Shown here in pieces: positions 1-9,165 of a DNA stretch of 64,000 nt. How positions within the stretch are numbered: the first letter of the stretch is position 1; every line of letters begins with the position of its first letter. The notes under the pieces are model-generated. The model did not search any database and was not told the DNA's origin. It saw nothing but the letters and a program-made list of their open reading frames with translations. Origin of the DNA: Merdibacter massiliensis (GTDB lineage: Bacteria > Bacillota_I > Bacilli_A > Erysipelotrichales > Erysipelotrichaceae). The DNA lies in the NCBI RefSeq assembly GCF_900155395.1, contig NZ_LT699722.1, forward strand, positions 32,310 to 96,309. The letters run 5' to 3'. The position numbers were made by a program, and so were the translations under genes.

Positions 1-1517
1 AACAGGAACTCCATTTCTACATTTTTGATGCTTCTCCTATGTAATCTGTCATAAGCATAATCTTCTTTTATCACTCCAAATGCTCCTTCGCTTTGTATGG
101 ATCTTTGCACTCGATGATGGATTCCTTCTTCGCTATTTAGTTTTTTTCTCGCTGTTCTTTCAAACTCCTCAAGTATCGGATTCACGCTTATCGTTCGATC
201 TCCCTTGGCTTTCGTACATTGAGATTTGAGTGGGCAATCCGTGCATTTGCCACAACTGTGCGTTTGATTGATTCGATAATATTTGCTTCTCTTATCAACC
301 GTTTCATTGATACAGCCAAATTCATGTCCTGCCGGGCAGATATATCTTCCATTTCCATTTCTGTTCCAGTTTGATTTGATGAATGTTTTTTTCTTGTAGC
401 TCGTTTCTTTTTCTTTTGAATACATCATATATTTGATATAGGCTTCCATATCATTTTCTAAACAGAAGAAATAATTATCATAGGATCCATATCCTGCATC
501 CGCTGCTACTGTTTTAGGCATCCTGTTATAAAGTGCTCTGAATGTTTCAAGAAATTTGATAAATGTCTTTTGATCGGTTCTATCCTGATAGATACAAGCC
601 AATTGGATATATTCGCTGCTTACTGCTATCTGTGCATTGTATCCTGCCTTGAAGATTCCTGTCTTCATATAATGGTCCTCTTTCATGTGCATCATCGTTG
701 CATCGTGGTCTGTTTTCGAACAGCTGTTTCTGTCAGGTCCGCATAGTTCAATTCTTTCCAAACAGTTTTGCAGTGTTTCTTTGTATTTCATCAATTCATC
801 ATAATAACGCTGGATCTGGCTTTTTCGCTTACCTTTTCCATAAATGAAAGTGATTCCCTCTTGTTCAACGATATGAAAAATTTGGTTAGCCATATTCTCT
901 ATGTCTTTTATTGTCCACTCCTCTTTTTGAGATGCTTCAATACGATCACCCAGTTTCTTGACCCATTCGTTTAATCGAGTGAATATTTTATCTCTTGTTT
1001 TGATTGCGGTCTTTTTCCAGATGAAAGTAAACTTGTTGGCATTGGCCTCAAGCTTGGTTCCATCAATATAAACCGTATCATGATCAATTGACGGATCTAA
1101 TATCTCAATTGATTCAAATATATCTCTAAAAATGAATTGGATGTCATATTTTAAATACTTTTGGATGAAACGATGAAATGCCATGTGACTTGGCGTTTCC
1201 TCCTGCATCAAGAACATGAAACGGATGTCTGTTCTACAGCTTTTTTCAATATCTCTTAGACTATAAATATGATTCATGAACGCAAACAGGATGACTTTGA
1301 TCATCTTGAAGGGATTATATTCTTCACGCCCTCTGTGAGCAGGGTGATCAAGATATTTGTTCCAGTTGACTCCTTCCATCACTTCAAGAAAACTGTACAC
1401 CGGATCAGAAGAATCGATCTTTTTTTCACAATCCAGTGGTAAAATCATCTGAAATGCGGTATAATTCCTATTGCTCAAATAGGAATGATTTAGCTCTAAC
1501 ACTTCGATGTTTTTCAT
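1..1517 (-). CDS. IS1182-family transposase, C-terminus beyond window
   Basis: I translated this frame by hand from the ATG at 1517 to the window edge; 505 codons are open with no stop or frameshift. The DDE catalytic triad is recognisable. The first Asp is D152 in YIDGTKLEANAN, the second is D340 in AADAGYGSYDNY, and the Glu is E477 in QRSIQSEGAFG. A cysteine cluster (CGKCTDCPLKSQC) lies between the last two, as is usual for IS1182 transposases. Only the extreme C-terminus and the far end of the element are missing, so the element may still be active. It lies directly beside broken genes at 1779-2456, which suggests an insertion and deletion hotspot. The family call is confident from motifs; activity is inference. 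Confidence 0.92.
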   Translation of the reverse strand, partial: MKNIEVLELNHSYLSNRNYTAFQMILPLDCEKKIDSSDPVYSFLEVMEGVNWNKYLDHPAHRGREEYNPFKMIKVILFAFMNHIYSLRDIEKSCRTDIRFMFLMQEETPSHMAFHRFIQKYLKYDIQFIFRDIFESIEILDPSIDHDTVYIDGTKLEANANKFTFIWKKTAIKTRDKIFTRLNEWVKKLGDRIEASQKEEWTIKDIENMANQIFHIVEQEGITFIYGKGKRKSQIQRYYDELMKYKETLQNCLERIELCGPDRNSCSKTDHDATMMHMKEDHYMKTGIFKAGYNAQIAVSSEYIQLACIYQDRTDQKTFIKFLETFRALYNRMPKTVAADAGYGSYDNYFFCLENDMEAYIKYMMYSKEKETSYKKKTFIKSNWNRNGNGRYICPAGHEFGCINETVDKRSKYYRINQTHSCGKCTDCPLKSQCTKAKGDRTISVNPILEEFERTARKKLNSEEGIHHRVQRSIQSEGAFGVIKEDYAYDRLHRRSIKNVEMEFL

Positions 1518-1531
1518 AGCTAAATTATACC

Positions 1532-1573
1532 AAAAAATGCATCCTTTCTCTTTCGAGATTAGATGCATTTTTT
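1532..1573. repeat. 12-bp inverted repeat upstream of transposase
   Basis: AAAAAATGCATC (1532-1543) is repeated in perfect inverse at 1562-1573 with an 18-nt loop. It lies 15 bp before the transposase start. It may be the subterminal hairpin of the IS, or a terminator that blocks read-through into the transposase gene. The IS boundary and target duplication cannot be set from one end. Confidence 0.6.
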
Positions 1574-1778
1574 ATTTTTGGCTATTCCTTATTCGTTACA
1601 GCCTCTTTTTATTTGCTATTTCAATGATACAAAAAGACTCCTCCTGATAAACAATTTTTATCTATTTCAAGGGAATCTTATTTTAATTGAAATAAATTAT
1701 GGCAGCATGTCCAAAGATACTTTTCTACACTTTTGCATTCATTGTATATACAATTCCATCTGCAAAAGCATCCAGTTC

Positions 1779-2303
1779 TTATTCTTTGCTGTTTTGCAGT
1801 GTGGAAACAACAGTCATCTCTGTATCCAATATGCTCATCTGCTTCATTTCTTCATCTAAGAACTGATGGATCAGTGAATCGGCTTTGGGCGTCCATGAAC
1901 CATTTTCAATGATATCACATATGCGGTTTTGCACATTCAATACTTTCATATCGATCAACAGGTTATGCATCAATGAGTAAATGCCCAAATTATACGTAAC
2001 CGAAGAAAATACAATATGGCTGTATTGAAATGTTTCTGCAATTAAAGTAGAGAAATGTGTATTTGATACATCATACACTGCCACATCCTGAATACCGCGT
2101 TCTGCTAGTTTACCAGCCAATGACTGTGCAACAGTTTCTGTATTGCCATACATGGAAGCATAAACGATCAATACTCCTTCTTTCTCTGGTGTATAGGTGC
2201 TCCAATGTTGATATTTATCAAACAGATAGTCAAAATCAAATTCATCGTTAAACAATTTACCCTCTAACGCTCCAAAAGAGCCAAAAGCATCTACGGAGAA
2301 ACA
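1779..2303 (-). pseudogene. Flavodiiron protein (FprA-like) fragment, C-terminal flavodoxin half
   Basis: The frame reads VDAFGSFGALEGKLFNDEFDFD, then VLIVYASMYGNTETVAQSL, and ends near IIENGSWTPKADSL. The first part is the end of a metallo-beta-lactamase-like diiron domain. The rest is the FMN-binding flavodoxin domain of flavodiiron proteins, which reduce O2 or NO in anaerobes. The N-terminal diiron domain of about 230 residues is absent, and the linker after FDFD looks shortened. The first in-frame ATG is at 2255, but homology continues upstream of it to about 2303. There the frame runs into an acyl-CoA dehydrogenase remnant. I read it as a deletion scar rather than a functional short flavodoxin; expression of the 158-residue remainder cannot be excluded. 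Confidence 0.75.
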
Positions 2304-2456
2304 ATGCTAGGTTTGCCAAACGTCATCGTATCGCCGCCCATTCCACCATATTCTTTTGGAAACAGATTATTCTGATCCATCATAAATGCAATTGGTTTGA
2401 TTTCTTTCTCAGCAAACGCGCGTACTTTCTTGCTCCTTGCTTATAGTAAACTTCAT
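2291..2456 (-). pseudogene. Acyl-CoA dehydrogenase N-terminal fragment, frameshifted
   Basis: A good Shine-Dalgarno (AAAGGAGG) precedes ATG 2456, which starts MKFTISKEQE, a typical acyl-CoA dehydrogenase N-terminus. The reading frame is then lost and resumes one frame over as KKVRAFAEKEIKPIA, followed by QNNLFPKEYGGMGGDTMTFGKPS and a stop at 2291. FAEKEIKPIA and PKEYGGMGG are typical of the family. The rest of the roughly 380-residue enzyme is missing, and the sequence passes straight into the flavodiiron remnant. Both remnants next to an IS element point to IS-mediated deletion. Confidence 0.7.
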
Positions 2457-2551
2457 GTTTTCCTCCTTTTGGCATATTTTACCTGCCTCTATGCTCAGCA
2501 TAGCAAAAGGAAATCGCTTACACAAAAGTAATGCCCAACTTTTTTTGCACT

Positions 2552-2586
2552 AAAAAAGCGAATATCTGCATCCGCAAATATTCGCT
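2552..2586 (-). terminator. Terminator of the ascorbate-type PTS operon
   Basis: On the minus strand AGCGAATAT and its inverse ATATTCGCT (2557-2565 and 2578-2586) form a stem followed by six T. It lies just after the stop codon of the SIS-domain gene. Confidence 0.85.
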
Positions 2587-2623
2587 GAAAGATCATCCTT
2601 TTCAAAGATGACTCTGATTTTTG

Positions 2624-3367
2624 TTAAAACTGATAATGAATGATCTCTTTATATTCATTAAATAATTTTTGATTCAGTTCATCACCGCCATCAATATTCG
2701 CACTATAGAAAATCGGAGGATTTTTCATACCGCAATCGACTAATTTTTGCGTTAAAGCTGCAACAATGGCATTTAACATCATTGCTCCAATTACCGTAGA
2801 AGTAGGAGATACCTTTTGATCCAATCCTTCGATTTCTACACAGGCATCGCCAACATCACCATGATTATCTAAGATGATATCTGCAAATTCATATAATTTC
2901 TTATTCGATGGATGTCTGGAAGTCACTTCTTTCGAATATGCCAGATTTGTAATGGCTATCACCTGGGCGCCTTTTTCTTTTGCGGCCATCGCTATTTCAA
3001 TAGAAACCGGATTCCTTCCAGATACAGAATGAATGATGACTACATCTCCTTCTTTGATATCTGCTTTACTGTTCGCTAAGATCGTTCCATAACCAACACA
3101 TCGTTCCATTTTGCTTGTCATAGTAATTGGTTTCGTGTCCACCATGATTTCTCTTCCAAAGATGGGATTGAACAACATTAATCCGCCAGCGCGATAAAAT
3201 AACTCTTCGCTTAAGATACCGGCATGGCTGGCTCCAAAAGTATAAATCGATTTTTTATTTAATACTGCTTCTGCCAGCAAGTCTACACATGCTTCCATGG
3301 CAGCACTTTCTTCTTTTTCAATAATATCCATTAACTCATGGATTCGCTGTAAATATTTAAATTCCAT
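2624..3367 (-). CDS. SIS-domain protein, UPF0309-like sugar-phosphate isomerase or binding protein
   Basis: 247 residues. The SIS fold is visible from YTFGASHAGILSEELFYRAGG (residues near 45-65) and DVVIIHSVSGRNPVSIEIA (near 110), the phosphosugar-binding loops. Family members bind or isomerise phosphorylated (amino) sugars in the cytoplasm. It is the last gene of a PTS operon, so it probably handles the imported sugar phosphate. I prefer ATG 3367, one base after the EIIC stop, over an in-frame TTG at 3376. Either way translation is coupled to EIIC. The exact substrate is unknown. Confidence 0.8.
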   Translation of the reverse strand: MEFKYLQRIHELMDIIEKEESAAMEACVDLLAEAVLNKKSIYTFGASHAGILSEELFYRAGGLMLFNPIFGREIMVDTKPITMTSKMERCVGYGTILANSKADIKEGDVVIIHSVSGRNPVSIEIAMAAKEKGAQVIAITNLAYSKEVTSRHPSNKKLYEFADIILDNHGDVGDACVEIEGLDQKVSPTSTVIGAMMLNAIVAALTQKLVDCGMKNPPIFYSANIDGGDELNQKLFNEYKEIIHYQF

Positions 3368-3368
3368 A

Positions 3369-4643
3369 CTATGCAATCAATCCTGCAATGAAGCCTTCTA
3401 CAATTCCCCATAAAGAGAAGTCTTGACCGCCATATACCAGCATCCATTGCTGGATTGTATTATTGAAGAAGTATGCTCCGAAACCAACTAAGAATACCAT
3501 AACAATACCACAAGCAGCTGCACCAATGATACATCCGCGAATTCCACCTTTTGCATTACCTATGATGGCAGCACATCCTGTTTCAAAGAAACAAGTCGAA
3601 ATTAACGGAATGACCACAGTTGGGAACATGCCTGATGTTAACAGCAAGGTAATGATGGACGTGATCATTGCAACAATAAATCCAATCAACAACGCATTTG
3701 GTGCATAAGGGAAAATAACCGGTACATCCAATGCAGGAATAGCATTTGGAACCACTTTATCGGCAATTCCTTTGAATGCAGGTACAATTTCAGCAATCAT
3801 CATACGTACACCTTGCAGCATAATGGTAATACCAACACCAAAGTATATTGCATGAGTAAAAATGTATGTGAAGACGCCAGTCGTACCTCCTGCATATCCC
3901 CAGATCTCGCCTGGATCTTTTCCATTCGCCACTAATATAAAGTAAAGCACGATATACGTAACGGCAATCGTAATAGATCCTGTGATCGAGATTTCACGCA
4001 AGAAGCCTAATGATTTTGGTACATTTAAATCTTCAGTAGAATGTTTCTTATTACCAAATACACTAGCTAATCCGGCAGATAACAGAGAAAGACAAGTTGT
4101 AGGATGACCAATCGTAAATGAATCCTCCCCTGTAACAGATCTTACTAATGGTCTCATCAAATTTGGTGAAATAATCATGTATAATGCTGTAAATACGGCT
4201 GCTAAACCAATTAATTTACCACCTGTCAGCCCTGCATCTACTCCTGCAGCGATAAATACAAACGGGAACCAATATAACATATGTCCTGTTAGGAAGATTG
4301 ATTTCCATTTAGTAAAACGAGCAACCAACAAGTTAATAGCAAACGCTACGATCATAACGATACCGATCTGTGTACCATACTCAGCACCAATATCGACCGT
4401 AGTTGATGGAATCGCACTAGGAGTAATCGCATTAAACGCCAGAGAAATTCCATCAATTGAATTTCCTGTAATCAAACCAGTACCACAAGAAAGAATGAAA
4501 AAACCAATCGCTGTCGTTAATGTACCGCGAACAATTTCAGAAAAAGACTTCTTTTGCAAGATCAACCCGATACAGGCAATCAATGCCAAAAAGATAGCCC
4601 CCTGGTTAAAGATTTCATTAATGATAAAATTCAAAATTCCCAT
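3369..4643 (-). CDS. PTS ascorbate-family EIIC (UlaA/SgaT-like permease)
   Basis: 424 residues with about ten to eleven hydrophobic segments. It starts MGILNFIINEIFNQGAIFLA and has the UlaA-like signatures TGHMLYWFPFVFIAAGVDAG and GHPTTCLSLLS. The family forms the membrane channel of a PTS that phosphorylates its substrate during uptake. A good Shine-Dalgarno (AGGAGAAAAG) precedes ATG 4643. It is encoded between EIIB and the SIS protein. UlaA homologues also carry other sugars, and no ascorbate catabolic genes (ulaG, ulaD, ulaE, ulaF) are nearby, so ascorbate is not assured as substrate. Confidence 0.88.
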   Translation of the reverse strand: MGILNFIINEIFNQGAIFLALIACIGLILQKKSFSEIVRGTLTTAIGFFILSCGTGLITGNSIDGISLAFNAITPSAIPSTTVDIGAEYGTQIGIVMIVAFAINLLVARFTKWKSIFLTGHMLYWFPFVFIAAGVDAGLTGGKLIGLAAVFTALYMIISPNLMRPLVRSVTGEDSFTIGHPTTCLSLLSAGLASVFGNKKHSTEDLNVPKSLGFLREISITGSITIAVTYIVLYFILVANGKDPGEIWGYAGGTTGVFTYIFTHAIYFGVGITIMLQGVRMMIAEIVPAFKGIADKVVPNAIPALDVPVIFPYAPNALLIGFIVAMITSIITLLLTSGMFPTVVIPLISTCFFETGCAAIIGNAKGGIRGCIIGAAACGIVMVFLVGFGAYFFNNTIQQWMLVYGGQDFSLWGIVEGFIAGLIA

Positions 4644-4659
4644 AATCTTTTCTCCTTTT

Positions 4660-4947
4660 TTACTTTAGTGATTCAAGATAAGCTAGTGTTTTCTCTTCTA
4701 CCTCGGCCTTGTTCATGAAGTTTTTCAATGCAATGACTGGTACAGGCGCACGATCTTTAATACGATCTGCCAGTTCTTCAGAAATAAAGATGACATCACA
4801 TTCATTTGCACAACAAGAACCAACGTCTCCACAGAATGCCTCAATTTCATAATTATGCTTTTTTGCAATTGATTCAATATTCATTCGCAACATTAGAGAC
4901 GATCCACATCCAAAACCACAAACTGTCTGAATTTTTGGAATTTTCAT
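4660..4947 (-). CDS. PTS EIIB, ascorbate/galactitol type
   Basis: 95 residues. The N-terminal VCGFGCGSSLML loop carries the phospho-cysteine of the P-loop-like EIIB active site. DVIFISEELADRI follows, as in UlaB-type EIIB. It receives phosphate from the EIIA encoded just upstream and passes it to the sugar bound by EIIC. It sits 16 bp before EIIC, after a strong ribosome site (AGGAGTGAGG). The second Cys in the loop (GFGCGSS where many homologues have GNGMGSS) is a small deviation. Confidence 0.88.
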   Translation of the reverse strand: MKIPKIQTVCGFGCGSSLMLRMNIESIAKKHNYEIEAFCGDVGSCCANECDVIFISEELADRIKDRAPVPVIALKNFMNKAEVEEKTLAYLESLK

Positions 4948-4967
4948 TTCAACCTCACTCCTTTCTC

Positions 4968-5405
4968 CTATTTATCCTGAAACAAAGAATACAATTCTTC
5001 TTCGTTTTTACAGGCAATCATTTTTTCTACGATATCTTGATCCATTAATATCTCTGCGATTTTCTGCAATTTGTTGATATGGCTTGTCTTATCAGTACAA
5101 GCTAAACACATAACGATTCGCACCGGATCATGCTTGCAATGAAATAAAATGTCATTTTTAAATGTAGCAATCGATATGTCACTTTGCTTAACTTCGGCAC
5201 ATGGTGCAGCATGTGCCAATGCAAACTGAGGCATTATGACGATATATGGTCCAAGAGTATTTACGCTGTCAATCATATTTTGTACATATTGCTTGCTGAT
5301 CGCTCCTTGTTTTACTAACGGCTGGGCTGCAATTTGAATTGCTTCTTCCCAGTCTTTTGCTGTCTTTCCTACTTGAATATTCTCCAATCGAATTCCTGTA
5401 CTCAT
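4968..5405 (-). CDS. PTS EIIA, mannitol/ascorbate (PTS_EIIA_2) type
   Basis: 145 residues from ATG 5405, which follows AGGAGAGGG with good spacing. A longer reading from 5423 overlaps the regulator gene and has no better start. The phospho-histidine is H65 in FALAHAAPC. The domain accepts phosphate from HPr and donates it to EIIB. It is nearly contiguous with the PRD regulator, whose own C-terminal EIIA-like domain resembles it, as expected for a matched PTS and PTS-regulator pair. Confidence 0.88.
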   Translation of the reverse strand: MSTGIRLENIQVGKTAKDWEEAIQIAAQPLVKQGAISKQYVQNMIDSVNTLGPYIVIMPQFALAHAAPCAEVKQSDISIATFKNDILFHCKHDPVRIVMCLACTDKTSHINKLQKIAEILMDQDIVEKMIACKNEEELYSLFQDK

Positions 5406-5415
5406 ATTCCCTCTC

Positions 5416-7344
5416 CTAATCATGTAAACCTAATATGGAACAAACATCAGATAATTCATTCATCTTTTGAACATTTTCTTTTTTATCAAGAATATTTGCA
5501 ATATTCATCATCTGGTTTTGCTCTTTATCATACACACCTAACACAACGATCATATTGATCTGTTTAATATTAAACGAACCAAATGGAAGTTCATTCTTTA
5601 ACACCAATAACGATACACAATTTTGACGAACACCATCTTCCTTGCTTGCATGTACATAGGCAACTTTTGGTGTAAACACCATATATGTGCCATAATCATT
5701 GACTGCATTGATCATTGCCTGTACATATTTTTGATTAATATAATTTTTCCTTATCAATGGTTTTGCTGCCATGCGAATAGCTTCTTCCCATGAAATATTT
5801 TTTTCAAAACAAATCTGTACATGATCATATGGGATATACTCTTTTAAAAAGTGCCTGTCTTGCTTTTGATCATTCTTTTTTGAAAAAAATAAAGAACACA
5901 TCTTTGAAAAAGACTTTTGAAATAATGTATCCCTGATAATTTCAATATCGCTTTGTTTCAAGAGCGGATGAATATACAACACGGATTCATCTTCTATTTC
6001 AAATTCATTTGTAGATAAAATCAGATCTACTGTATTCTGTTTTAGATATTCTTTCGCTTCTTCAATAGAATAAGGGCCAATGATGTCACAATCGCCAAAT
6101 ATTTGATACATCCTTGCTTTTAGTATGGAACTGGTTGCTAACCCAAAAGCACAAATGATCATGATGCGTACACGCAATGATTCCTGAATTCCCGTTTCAA
6201 AAATGGAGGCTAAGTACAATGCAATATAAGAAATTTCATTTTCATCAAAAGATAAATCATAATTTTCCTCAACAACTTTTATTTTTTTCTTTGTAAACTC
6301 ATAAATGACAGGAATCGTATAGTATACTTGTTCTATCAGTTCGTTCCGTATATGGATATTATTTTGACATCTATATATGGCTGCCTTCATGTGTAAATGC
6401 AATCCATGAATCGTATCCTGTAATGACTCCCGGTCAAAGTCATGAATATCCTGCAATTCATCAATCAAATATTCAGAAATAGCACGAGCTTCATGCAGAA
6501 TTTCATCTTCATCAGTCATCCGCCCTTCTATACGTTCCGATACCAGAATAGAACTAATATATTCTATTTCTAAATCTGCAGATATATACTGATGCAGGAT
6601 GCCTGCTATCTTTTCTACTTCTTCATTGGTCATTTTTAAATTGGAAGTTTCTTTTAAATAATGTTTATGATCGATCCGATCAAGTACAAATGCTAAAATT
6701 AACTCTACCCGCTTTTTATCCAAATATTTATAATGCAATACTGTCTGTATTTTGTTGATCATGGCATTGCATATATCTATATATTTTTTCATCACCTGAT
6801 TATGACAACAAACTTCCAATATTACACGCGAATGATCACTGCATAAAATCAAATCTAAGAAACGGCGCCGTATTTCTATTTCTTCTCCTTCAACATGCAG
6901 TCCAACTCCCTGCACCTTTTTTATTTGTATATGATTTTCATTTAAATTTCTTTTTATTTCTTCAAAATCATTTATGACCGTTTGCTTGCTGACATAACAA
7001 AAATTGGCAATTTTTTGAAAGGTTATGTTAGGAAAAATCAATAATAGAGTTTGCGCGATTGCTAACCTTTCGCTCTTGGAATAAACAATATTTTCCTGCT
7101 TATTCAAAATTGATCCCAATTTTTTTATTGCATCGCTTCCTGCTTGAATATAAACACCTTTTCCTTGTTTACGAATCAATAGAACATCATTCTCTTTTAA
7201 AAAAAGCTGTACATGATCCAGATCTTTTCGTATCGTTCGTGAACTAACTGCATAAAAGCTTGCTAACTCCTTACTTGTCACAAAAATGTTTTTTTCAAGC
7301 AGGAATTCAATGATCTCTTTTTGTCTTGTAGTTAATGTGATCAT
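5416..7344 (-). CDS. PRD-containing PTS-regulated transcriptional activator (MtlR/LicR type)
   Basis: 642 residues. Order: DeoR/HTH_11-like winged helix (residues 5-60), Mga-like second HTH (about 90-140), two PRDs (about 180-390, with candidate phospho-His near 316), an EIIB-like domain with C398 in CAFGLATSSI, and a C-terminal EIIA-like domain containing VAYVHASKEDGV. This is an MtlR/ManR/LicR-type DNA-binding activator rather than an RNA antiterminator, because the N-terminus is helix-turn-helix and not a CAT domain. Phosphorylation by HPr and the cognate EII would tune its activity. It is the first gene of the operon and probably also regulates it. Confidence 0.87.
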   Translation of the reverse strand: MITLTTRQKEIIEFLLEKNIFVTSKELASFYAVSSRTIRKDLDHVQLFLKENDVLLIRKQGKGVYIQAGSDAIKKLGSILNKQENIVYSKSERLAIAQTLLLIFPNITFQKIANFCYVSKQTVINDFEEIKRNLNENHIQIKKVQGVGLHVEGEEIEIRRRFLDLILCSDHSRVILEVCCHNQVMKKYIDICNAMINKIQTVLHYKYLDKKRVELILAFVLDRIDHKHYLKETSNLKMTNEEVEKIAGILHQYISADLEIEYISSILVSERIEGRMTDEDEILHEARAISEYLIDELQDIHDFDRESLQDTIHGLHLHMKAAIYRCQNNIHIRNELIEQVYYTIPVIYEFTKKKIKVVEENYDLSFDENEISYIALYLASIFETGIQESLRVRIMIICAFGLATSSILKARMYQIFGDCDIIGPYSIEEAKEYLKQNTVDLILSTNEFEIEDESVLYIHPLLKQSDIEIIRDTLFQKSFSKMCSLFFSKKNDQKQDRHFLKEYIPYDHVQICFEKNISWEEAIRMAAKPLIRKNYINQKYVQAMINAVNDYGTYMVFTPKVAYVHASKEDGVRQNCVSLLVLKNELPFGSFNIKQINMIVVLGVYDKEQNQMMNIANILDKKENVQKMNELSDVCSILGLHD

Positions 7345-7362
7345 ATTTCTTCTCCTAATAAC

Positions 7363-7391
7363 AAAATAAATTATTTACATTTATTTCTCAA
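7363..7391 (-). promoter_or_regulatory. Candidate promoter of the ascorbate-type PTS operon
   Basis: On the minus strand TTGAGA (7391-7386) and TATTTT (7368-7363) are spaced by 17 bp, upstream of the regulator start at 7344. A short dyad AGTTCC/GGAACT (7401-7406 and 7415-7420) lies just upstream and could be an activator site. Confidence 0.4.
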
Positions 7392-7463
7392 CAACAAATA
7401 AGTTCCCCTATTGTGGAACTTTTTTTAACATCTATGGATGATCTATCATCTATATTTCTATAT

Positions 7464-7512
7464 GAAAACAGATGCTTTTCTTCCTCTTTAAAACGAAAGA
7501 AAAGCATCTGTT
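7464..7512 (-). terminator. Terminator of the membrane-protein gene
   Basis: A perfect 16-bp stem (AACAGATGCTTTTCTT at 7467-7482 against 7497-7512) with a 14-nt loop, followed on the minus strand by a short T run. It separates the membrane-protein gene from the PTS operon. Confidence 0.75.
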
Positions 7513-7538
7513 AAGCACTCTGTATTGTTCTTTTTAAG

Positions 7539-9002
7539 TTAAGAATTATTTTTTTCTACCCTGGAATCTTTATAGACCTCATCCGAAAGATTCTCTTTTA
7601 CTGTCTGTAAATCGCTATAACAGCGAGAAAAATTCTCAATTGCTTTTGCATCTGTTTTTTCATCCTCATATGAATAAATTTCAGTAATATTCAGATCGTT
7701 TGATGTCGAACTCAAGTCTAATGTATATTCACTAGAAATCGGCGAAATACGCACACTGTAATAATCTGTATTTTGTTCTGTTTTGTATTCATCTTCTTCA
7801 CTTACATTCACACGATAAATGTAATACGCACTGCCTTCTCCAAAGTATTCACTATACTCATAATAGACAGCTATCATATCCATGCTGTTTATTGTGATCT
7901 TTTCTGGGCCGAATACATTTCCTTCTGCTTCCATGATCTTTTCGTTTAATGCATCCTTTGTAGATTGTTCGAACTGTTGTGAAATTTCGACAGGAATATC
8001 TGCAAAACTGCGGTACACTTCTGTCAAGCCTTCTACTTCGACCTCCCGTTGTGCATTTTCTACTTTTAATTTCAAGCTGCGTGCAGTTTCCTCACTATAG
8101 TTTGCTGTTATCGTAGTCGTATCTCCATTGGATAAAGCTCCGTCATTTTCTACGACATAATCGACATCATATACAAAGGAAGCAATCTCTGGATTATTGA
8201 TGTCATAATCGACATCACAGCTTACGTATGCGCTGCCTTCTCCATTATAGCCGTCAAAAGTGACCTCACAAGAGCTTGTCAAATCAATTGGCGTGGTACG
8301 GGTAGCCGACCAAATGGATACAGCTATGATGATGACGAATACGATTGCTGCAATCACACCAAAAATCTTGATATTCTTCTTCCCTTTTTCGCTCTTCGCG
8401 TACGTTCGCCATTTCTGTGATAATTTTGCTGTTCCCTGCGCCATCTCTTCAGCGGCTTTCTTGGCTGCAGTTGCTGCTGCATCGCCTGCTTGTTTAGCCG
8501 TAGCCTGCATTTGAGAAAGATCTTCCTGCGACAGTTCTTCTCCCTTTTTGATAAAGCATAAATAACCCGCCATCACACCGATCACCAGCTGCAACAAGAT
8601 CATCAAGATCAACCATACATCTGCATTTGCTCCAGAATACGCTAAAGACCAAATTGCAGAAAAATTACCGCTTAATAACTGCTGGATCGCTCTCACTGCC
8701 GAAAAGCTGAGCAATGCCATCAAAAGTGCAGCGACGCTGCAGCCTCCTAAAATATACAATGTCATATTCTTTTGCTTTAAATAGAAGATGACAAAAGCAT
8801 GGCACAAAACACCAAGCAAGAGCAGTACAAAATTTATGTAGAACAATGTACATAAAACGGATATCATGGAAAGAATGCTTTGATAGTTTCCGCTGCTCAT
8901 CGCAATAAAATAAATTGCCAACATGAGAACACCCAGAATACCATCAGCGAAAGATAGGTACAAACAACGTTTCCGTGTAATGTATTGTTTTAATTTTTCC
9001 AT
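7539..9002 (-). CDS. Hypothetical membrane protein with C-terminal extracytoplasmic domain
   Basis: 487 residues, family not recognised. Four hydrophobic segments (about 15-36, 45-75, 82-105, 127-150) are followed by an Ala/Lys-rich, probably coiled segment (160-200) and a fifth transmembrane helix (213-232). A soluble domain of about 250 residues comes last; it is rich in Asp, Glu and Tyr and has repeated GEGSAYVSCDVDYD and GEGSAYYIYRVN stretches. The C-terminal part is presumably outside the cell. The gene stands alone between two terminated sugar operons, with its own extended -10 promoter. Start ATG 9002 follows GGAGGAACAGGG. The architecture suggests an envelope sensor or anchoring protein; no function can be assigned. 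Confidence 0.75.
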   Translation of the reverse strand: MEKLKQYITRKRCLYLSFADGILGVLMLAIYFIAMSSGNYQSILSMISVLCTLFYINFVLLLLGVLCHAFVIFYLKQKNMTLYILGGCSVAALLMALLSFSAVRAIQQLLSGNFSAIWSLAYSGANADVWLILMILLQLVIGVMAGYLCFIKKGEELSQEDLSQMQATAKQAGDAAATAAKKAAEEMAQGTAKLSQKWRTYAKSEKGKKNIKIFGVIAAIVFVIIIAVSIWSATRTTPIDLTSSCEVTFDGYNGEGSAYVSCDVDYDINNPEIASFVYDVDYVVENDGALSNGDTTTITANYSEETARSLKLKVENAQREVEVEGLTEVYRSFADIPVEISQQFEQSTKDALNEKIMEAEGNVFGPEKITINSMDMIAVYYEYSEYFGEGSAYYIYRVNVSEEDEYKTEQNTDYYSVRISPISSEYTLDLSSTSNDLNITEIYSYEDEKTDAKAIENFSRCYSDLQTVKENLSDEVYKDSRVEKNNS

Positions 9003-9031
9003 CCCTGTTCCTCCTAAGTTTAATTGATTAT

Positions 9032-9040
9032 ATTATATCA
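9032..9040 (-). promoter_or_regulatory. Extended -10 promoter of the membrane-protein gene
   Basis: TGATATAAT reads on the minus strand at 9040-9032, about 30 bp before ATG 9002. The -35 region is weak, so the TG extension probably carries recognition. Confidence 0.5.
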
Positions 9041-9165
9041 CATAATTTCACACAGTCATTATTTGAGCTGGTTAAAAATGCAAGAAACAACTAAAAATGA
9101 TTGTCCTGTAAATATAGAAAAGATGTATTTATATCTTTACGAAATACCCGAAACTAAAATTTTAT

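Noticed and set aside
1563-1859. Plus-strand frame downstream of the IS element
   Set aside because: No ribosome site, biased low-complexity composition, and overlap with the flavodiiron remnant on the other strand.
7401-7426. Stem AGTTCC/GGAACT followed by six T on the plus strand
   Set aside because: No plus-strand gene ends there. The stem is short and lies upstream of a minus-strand promoter, so an operator or chance is more likely than a terminator.
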